From assembly GCA_964448675.1 (NCBI GenBank), contig CAYUZU010000007.1:124001-188000 (forward strand): a stretch of 64,000 nucleotides of DNA. The letters run 5' to 3'. The position numbers and the translations under genes were made by a program. The stretch comes from CAYUZU01 sp964448675 (GTDB lineage: Bacteria; Planctomycetota; Phycisphaerae; UBA1845; Fen-1342). The notes under the pieces are model-generated. The model saw nothing but the letters and a program-made list of their open reading frames with translations, was not told where the DNA came from and searched no databases. Within the stretch, counting starts at the first letter, position 1; every line of letters begins with the position of its first letter. Of the stretch, positions 59,413 through 64,000 are shown piece by piece.

Positions 59413-62286
59413 CTAGTTGCCCAGGTGCAGCCACTCGGAAATCTGCGGGGCGAACCGCACGATCAGGCCGGCGAACACGACCGATACCATGCTCATCAGC
59501 TTGATGAGGATGTTCAGGCTGGGGCCCGATGTGTCCTTGAACGGGTCGCCCACGGTGTCACCGACGACGCCGGCCTTGTGATCCTCCGAGCCCTTGCCGT
59601 AGACAATCATGTCCGGTCGGCCGGCGTTGACCGCGAGGGTCGCGCGATTCACGAGCTCGTCGCGGATACTCTCGGGCAGGCGGTTCTGCACGTCCGCGCT
59701 GTCCACGATGTCCTTCGCCGTGATCTTGCCGTAGGTCTCGATGAGCTTCTTGGCGTTGTCCCACGCGCCGCCCGCGTTGGCCATGAAGATCGCCACCGCG
59801 AAGCCGCTGGTCAGACCACCAGCGAGCAGGCCCATCACGCCCGGCACACCGAAGATCAGACCGACGAGAATCGGGATGATGATTGCCAGCAACGCCGGCA
59901 GGATCATCTCGCGCTGGGCGCCGGCAGTCGAGATCGCCACGCAGTTGGCATAATCGGGATAGCGATGTCCCTCGAGGTCCACGCGTTTGGGCCAATTGTC
60001 CGGATCCTGCACGAAGGCTTCGTCCTTGCCCTCGTTGCGGAGGAACTGGCGGACTTTCTCGAACTGTCGACGGCACTCGACCATCATGCGCCCGGCCGCC
60101 CGGCCGACGGCTTCCATCGTCAGCGAGCAGAACAGGAACGCCAGCAGCACGCCGCTGAACAGGCCGCAGAGCACCTTCGGATTCATGAGCGTTACGTCAT
60201 AGAAGGCCATGAACTGCGGCAAGGACGCGCGGCGGGATTGGACGAGCTTTAGCGCCTCGGGGATTTCGCCGTTGATGACGTGTGACGCGCGGATGTACTG
60301 CTCTTCCTTACTGGTTTCGGGGCCGAGGCGGACCTTCGTCTCGTTGGGGATGAGCTTGGCGCGGACCTTGGGATCCAGTTCGAGGGCCATGTACGCGACC
60401 ACGTCATCGGTCGCGACGGTGTCCCCCTGGCTCTGCTTGATCCACGAGCCGAACTTGCCGTGGCCGAGGTAGACGGCTTCGTCGACGTTCGGCGCGTCAT
60501 AGTTCTGCACGACTTGGTCGCGCGCCTGATAGATCTGCCCGAAGCGGACTTCTTCGACGTACGCGGCGAGCAGCGCCATGGCTGTCAGGGCGGCCGACCC
60601 GATGGCGAAGCCCTTGCCCGTGGCCGCCGTCGTGTTGCCGAGGGCATCGAGTGCGTCGGTGCGCTCGCGGACCTGGGGCTGCTGGCCGGTCATTTCCGCG
60701 TTGCCGCCGGCGTTGTCGGCGATCGGGCCGTAGGCGTCGGTGGCGAGGGTGATGCCCAGCGTGGCGAGCATGCCGACCGCCGCGAAGCCCACGCCGTAGA
60801 GGCCGAGCATGAACTCCTGCCCGCCGCCGGCGAACGTATAGGCCAGGAGAATGGCGACAATGATGGTCGCGAGGGAGGCCCAGGTGGACTTCATGCCCTT
60901 GGCGATGCCGCTGATGATGATGGTCGCGGGGCCGGTGATGCCCTGGGCGCTGACCGCCTTGGTCGGGGCGTAGTCGTAGCTGGTGTAGTACTCGGTGGAA
61001 TAGCCGATGACGAGGCCGGCGACGAGGCCGGAGACGATGCTGCCCCAGATGCCGTACCAGGCGACACCTTCGATGCTGCCGAGCAGGAGGTAGCAGACGA
61101 GGGCGGCGGCAATGACGATGAGGGCGCTACTGCCCCAGATGCCGCGATTGAGGGCCCGCATCAGCACGGCCATGGTGGCCTTCTCCTCGGTCTTGACCAG
61201 GTAGATGCCGGCGACCGACAGCAGGATGCCCACACCCGCCAGCACCATCGGTGCCGACAGGAAGCGAATGGCCGCGTCATACCCCGGCGTGCCGACGGTC
61301 TCGGCATCGACGCCAAACAGGGCCATCGCGGCGGCGACGCCCAGGGCGGCGGTGGCGAGGATCGAGCCGCAGTACGACTCGTACAGGTCGGCGCCCATGC
61401 CCGCGACGTCGCCGACGTTGTCCCCGACATTGTCGGCGATGGTGGCGGGGTTGCGCGGGTCGTCCTCGGGGATGCCGGCCTCAACCTTGCCAACCAGGTC
61501 GGCCCCGACGTCGGCCGCCTTCGTGTAGATGCCGCCGCCGACACGGGCAAACAGCGCCTGCGTCGAGGCACCCATGCCGAAGGTCAGCATGACGACGGTG
61601 ATCGTGGACAGGTGCAGTTGGGTGCCGAACAGCGGTGCGATCAGGTACAGTGCGAGGAACCAGCCGGTGATGTCGATCAGGCCGAAGCCCACGACCACCA
61701 GGCCCATGACGGCGCCGGCACGGAACGCGACGGTCAGGCCCTGGTTGAGGGAGTTGCGAGCGCCGGCCGCGGTGCGGTTGCTGGCCAGGGTGGCGGTCTT
61801 CATTCCCAGGAAGCCGCACAAGCCGCTGAAGAAGCCGCCGGTGAGGAAGGCGAACGGGACGATGCCGTTCTGGACCTGGAGGTTATAGGCCATGTAGCCG
61901 AGGATGACGGCCAGCACGATGAACACGATTGTCACCACGATGTACTGGCGCTTGAGGTAGGCCATCGCGCCTTCGGTGACGTGGCCGGCGATCTCGATCA
62001 TGTCGGGGTCGCCCTGGTCGGCCGCCTGCACCTCCTTGTAGAACTTCCACGCGAAGTAGAATGCCGCCAGGGCGCCGATCGGCGCGATCCACCACCAGAC
62101 GGGGATGTCGGTGATGCTGTGGCCGTGGGCCGCGGCGGATTCCGAGACGGCGGCAGCGGCTTCGGTCTCGGCCGGGGCGGTTTCCGTCTCTTGCGCGAGG
62201 GCGAGGCCCGGCACGAGCACGAGGATTAGGATTGAGAACAGGATACCAGTAGCGGTTTTGCGGTGCAGTCGTCCCAGTCGTTCCAC
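59413..62286 (-). CDS. hppA: Membrane-bound pyrophosphatase, K+-dependent type
   Basis: The 957-residue protein has the pyrophosphate site GGGIYTKAADVGADLVGK (about 275-295), DNVGDNVGDVAGMGADLYES and the second site with VGDTVGDPFKDTSGPSLN. About 16 membrane helices are seen. GNTTAATGKGFAIGS has Ala where K+-independent enzymes have Lys, so K+-dependence is likely; H+ or Na+ as pumped ion is not decided. Length exceeds the usual 670-770 because of two insertions (about 635-735 and about 780-815) and a signal-like N-terminus (LFSILILVLVPGLALA). Start is GTG 62286 after GAGGAGAG. Confidence 0.9.
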   Translation of the reverse strand: MERLGRLHRKTATGILFSILILVLVPGLALAQETETAPAETEAAAAVSESAAAHGHSITDIPVWWWIAPIGALAAFYFAWKFYKEVQAADQGDPDMIEIAGHVTEGAMAYLKRQYIVVTIVFIVLAVILGYMAYNLQVQNGIVPFAFLTGGFFSGLCGFLGMKTATLASNRTAAGARNSLNQGLTVAFRAGAVMGLVVVGFGLIDITGWFLALYLIAPLFGTQLHLSTITVVMLTFGMGASTQALFARVGGGIYTKAADVGADLVGKVEAGIPEDDPRNPATIADNVGDNVGDVAGMGADLYESYCGSILATAALGVAAAMALFGVDAETVGTPGYDAAIRFLSAPMVLAGVGILLSVAGIYLVKTEEKATMAVLMRALNRGIWGSSALIVIAAALVCYLLLGSIEGVAWYGIWGSIVSGLVAGLVIGYSTEYYTSYDYAPTKAVSAQGITGPATIIISGIAKGMKSTWASLATIIVAILLAYTFAGGGQEFMLGLYGVGFAAVGMLATLGITLATDAYGPIADNAGGNAEMTGQQPQVRERTDALDALGNTTAATGKGFAIGSAALTAMALLAAYVEEVRFGQIYQARDQVVQNYDAPNVDEAVYLGHGKFGSWIKQSQGDTVATDDVVAYMALELDPKVRAKLIPNETKVRLGPETSKEEQYIRASHVINGEIPEALKLVQSRRASLPQFMAFYDVTLMNPKVLCGLFSGVLLAFLFCSLTMEAVGRAAGRMMVECRRQFEKVRQFLRNEGKDEAFVQDPDNWPKRVDLEGHRYPDYANCVAISTAGAQREMILPALLAIIIPILVGLIFGVPGVMGLLAGGLTSGFAVAIFMANAGGAWDNAKKLIETYGKITAKDIVDSADVQNRLPESIRDELVNRATLAVNAGRPDMIVYGKGSEDHKAGVVGDTVGDPFKDTSGPSLNILIKLMSMVSVVFAGLIVRFAPQISEWLHLGN

Positions 62287-62500
62287 GAAGATCTCTCCTC
62301 GGATCGCGCATCCACGGTTGCAATAATCACGATTCGTCCCAAGCAGGCCGCTCGGTTGGCGCGCCGCACCGAGCCACCGGGGACGGAAGGGCTCAACAGT
62401 GTAATGCACCCCCGCCGGCGAAACAAACCCCCGCGGACTGCGATGGGCGGAAAGTGGGGCCGGGGCGTGGCGGCGGCGGGAACGGGAGAGCGGCCGCCGT

Positions 62501-62523
62501 GTGCCACGGGGCTGTGAGCCGTG
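62501..62523 (+). repeat. REP-like palindrome, copy E
   Basis: Pattern GTGCCAC-GGGGC-TGT-GAGCC-GTG, with one mismatch in the stem against copies C and D. Confidence 0.6.
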
Positions 62524-62573
62524 CTCTGCGGCGTGGAAACGTGGGAAGGTGGAAACGCGGGGGCCCGCCCCAA

Positions 62574-62599
62574 GCAAAACGCCCCGCGTGGGGCGGGGC
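62574..62599 (-). terminator. Intrinsic terminator of rpsU
   Basis: On the minus strand GCCCCGC (62599-62593) pairs with GCGGGGC (62587-62581), then GTTTTGCTTG. It lies about 85 bases after the rpsU stop codon. Confidence 0.7.
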
Positions 62600-62683
62600 G
62601 CGTCTATCGTCCAGGGGCAACGGTATGCGCGAACCAGCGGCCCCGTGGTGGGGTGCGCGAGCGTCGCGGTCAGTCGGGGTGGA

Positions 62684-62875
62684 CTAGACCCAGAGCTGTT
62701 CTTTGGCGATTCGCTTGAGCGACTTGCGCACCTTGCGCCGCCGCCGCTCCGAGGGCTTCTCATAGTAGGCGTTCCGCTTGATATCGCGGGTGAGGCCTTC
62801 CTTCTCGCACAGCTTCTTGAACCGCCGAACCATCTGCTCAATCGACTCGTTCCCGCGAACTTTAACTCGGATCAT
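62684..62875 (-). CDS. rpsU: 30S ribosomal protein S21
   Basis: The 63-residue basic protein has IRVKVRGNESIEQMVRRFKK and ends with RRRKVRKSLKRIAK. It aids base pairing of mRNA and 16S rRNA. ATG 62875 is chosen over 62953 because the family starts there; GAGG lies upstream. Confidence 0.92.
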   Translation of the reverse strand: MIRVKVRGNESIEQMVRRFKKLCEKEGLTRDIKRNAYYEKPSERRRRKVRKSLKRIAKEQLWV

Positions 62876-63033
62876 GCACACCGGACCTCGGTTACAGGCC
62901 AAGGGGAGACGGGCCCCGCCGTTCGGAGCCTCACCTTCGGAACCAGTTATCATACCATATCGGTCAAATCACGCAAGCCGAGCCAGTTGGTGATCTTACG
63001 GTGGTGGGTGGCGGGCGCGAGGGGGCCGGCGGC

Positions 63034-63492
63034 TCAGGAGCGCTTCTGGTCGGATGAGAGCTGGCGCAGGACCTCGTCGCGGCACTTCTTCTGGGAGATG
63101 CCGAGGGCGACGAGTGTCTGTTGGGCGGTGGATTCCTTGTCGTGGTAGAGGCCAAGCAGCAGGTGCTCGCTGTCGATGAACTTCGCTTCGAGTTGCTCCG
63201 CGATGGTCATGGCCCGCTCCACGACGTCGCGATAATGCGGGCTGCCGGGCAGGCGGCCGAAGACCCACGTGTCCTCTTTGGCCCGCTGGGTGATCTCGTC
63301 GATCTTGGCCCGGGCGTTCATCTCGTCGACGCCGAGCTGGTTCAGGGCGCGGGCGCCGACGCAGTTGTTGTGCCGCAGGATGGCGAGCAGGATGTGCTCG
63401 GTCCCGACGTATTCGAGCTCGAACTCGTGGGCGATCTCGTTGGCGGTGCCCATGATCGCCCGCGCTTCGTTGGTCATGCTGCGCAACGGCAT
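63034..63492 (-). CDS. Clp N-terminal (double ClpN) domain protein
   Basis: The 152-residue protein consists of two Clp repeat motifs (EARAIMGTANEIAHEFELEYVG ... ILLAIL; VVERAMTIAEQLEAKFIDSEHLLLGLY) with no ATPase. It resembles the N-terminus of ClpA/ClpC and stand-alone ClpS-like or ClpN-adaptors. It may bind substrates or regulate a Clp ATPase. GAGGGG precedes ATG 63492. The next gene upstream ends 11 bases away, so they are probably co-transcribed. Confidence 0.85.
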   Translation of the reverse strand: MPLRSMTNEARAIMGTANEIAHEFELEYVGTEHILLAILRHNNCVGARALNQLGVDEMNARAKIDEITQRAKEDTWVFGRLPGSPHYRDVVERAMTIAEQLEAKFIDSEHLLLGLYHDKESTAQQTLVALGISQKKCRDEVLRQLSSDQKRS

Positions 63493-63503
63493 CCGACTAC
63501 CCC

Positions 63504-64000
63504 TCAACCTAGCTGCCAGATCTTCTCCACCCACTTATACAACAGAGACAACGCCGCCACAATCGCCGTGAAGATCAGGGTGATCTTCAGCAGCCGCAGG
63601 CGGTGCCGCAACTCGCGGTCGCGCATCTCGGCCAGTTGCTCGTGGAGCTCGACGATCTTGCGGTCGATGCGCTCCTCGATCCCGTCGAGCTTCTGATCGA
63701 CGCGGGCCTCGATCTCGTCGAGCTTGGCGGCGAGATACTTGTCCGCCGCGCCGCGGAGCTGCTCGGCCATGCCGTGCAGCATCCCCACGCGGTGCTCGGT
63801 CATCGCGCGCTGCGTGTTCGGGTCGGCGGCCTCCGCATCGCGGTCGGCATGGGCCTGGTCTGCCTCGCTCGGTTCCGATTCCAGCAGGCGGCCGAGGGTG
63901 ACGTGCATGACGTCGCGGCCGGCCTGGCGGGCGCCCTCGAACAGGCCGCCGAGGATCGAGCGGCGCCCCTTGGGCTGCGGCTCGTCGGCCGCCTCGTCAC
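63504..64000 (-). CDS. Coiled-coil membrane protein, 5' part outside the window
   Basis: The frame is open to the window end and the codons upstream of the first ATG at 63908 read as a plausible N-terminal part (GRRSILGGLFEGARQAGRDV), so the gene starts beyond 64000. It has a long coiled coil (KLDEIEARVDQKLDGIEERI) and one C-terminal membrane helix (LKITLIFTAIVAALSLLYKW). I do not recognise a family. It is in an operon with the Clp-N gene downstream. Confidence 0.72.
   Translation of the reverse strand, partial: DEAADEPQPKGRRSILGGLFEGARQAGRDVMHVTLGRLLESEPSEADQAHADRDAEAADPNTQRAMTEHRVGMLHGMAEQLRGAADKYLAAKLDEIEARVDQKLDGIEERIDRKIVELHEQLAEMRDRELRHRLRLLKITLIFTAIVAALSLLYKWVEKIWQLG

Larger units (their letters stand above)
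62287..62683. other. 397-base intergenic region
   Basis: It separates hppA and rpsU. REP-like copy E (62501-62523) and the rpsU terminator (62574-62599) lie here. No coding frame is convincing. The first 120 bases may carry the hppA promoter. Confidence 0.5.

Noticed and set aside
60460..62229. Plus-strand open frame (about 589 codons) opposite hppA
   Set aside because: Antisense shadow of a highly conserved enzyme.

Overview
The window looks like a G+C-rich (roughly two-thirds by eye) chromosomal segment of a planctomycete, possibly of the Phycisphaerae or a related deep lineage. Evidence for this: two prepilin-like DUF1559-style proteins, a ThuA/DUF1080 secreted sugar-active protein, two PEP-CTERM proteins, a dockerin-bearing secreted protein, a DUF1844 protein, TolQ/ExbD modules with planctomycete-style coiled-coil partners, an archaeal/eukaryal-type PheS and a membrane pyrophosphatase. 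About 48 protein genes are supported. I see no rRNA, tRNA, CRISPR array, transposase or phage gene.

Layout. 1-2868: the end of a HEAT-repeat protein and a ThuA/DUF1080 protein. 2901-7207: a DUF368 transporter, an alkaline phosphatase and a DedA protein, with a structured, terminator-bearing intergenic region. 7208-7825: a repeat-rich 'graveyard' holding an RHS fragment. 7826-20200: pseudopilin, HIT protein, lipoprotein hydrolase, 8-oxoguanine-deaminase-like amidohydrolase, propeller/PEGA surface protein, Fe-S protein with an FNR-like box, NikR, dockerin protein, UDP-sugar pyrophosphorylase and DUF362 protein. 20201-26872: major pseudopilin, ribosomal protein S1, 3-methyladenine glycosylase, PHP protein, PEP-CTERM protein and dihydrolipoyl dehydrogenase. 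26956-32643: a minus-strand vWA-ExbB-ExbD-ExbD-TPR operon. 32878-39539: DUF1844, Lgt, PanC, gamma-glutamyltransferase and a sugar kinase/uridylyltransferase fusion. 39641-52067: a ten-gene minus-strand cluster. 52356-64000: PEP-CTERM protein, chemoreceptor-like sensor, CoaB, RarD, PheS, coiled-coil protein, RsfS, H+/Na+-pyrophosphatase, S21, Clp-N protein and a coiled-coil membrane protein cut by the window end.

The most unusual system is 39641-52067. A P-loop GTPase with zinc-finger N-terminus (DO-GTPase type) overlaps a gene for a GAP1-N2-type protein, which overlaps a 990-residue single-pass coiled-coil protein, which overlaps a small GYF-like protein. A TolQ/ExbB-type channel subunit and two coiled-coil membrane partners follow. 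Upstream, co-directional genes encode three zinc-ribbon membrane proteins. Domain content resembles GTPase-centred conflict systems joined to an ion-driven membrane motor, but the function here is inferred.

Several genes act on the envelope: the DUF368 and DedA families are both polyprenyl-phosphate transporters, Lgt makes lipoproteins, and two enzymes make UDP-sugars. PanC and CoaB both serve coenzyme A synthesis. Intergenic DNA carries several small repeat families (a palindromic REP-like element with covarying stem, a GACAAAGCAG-type repeat, a CTCTGTG inverted repeat), which recur across the whole 64 kb.
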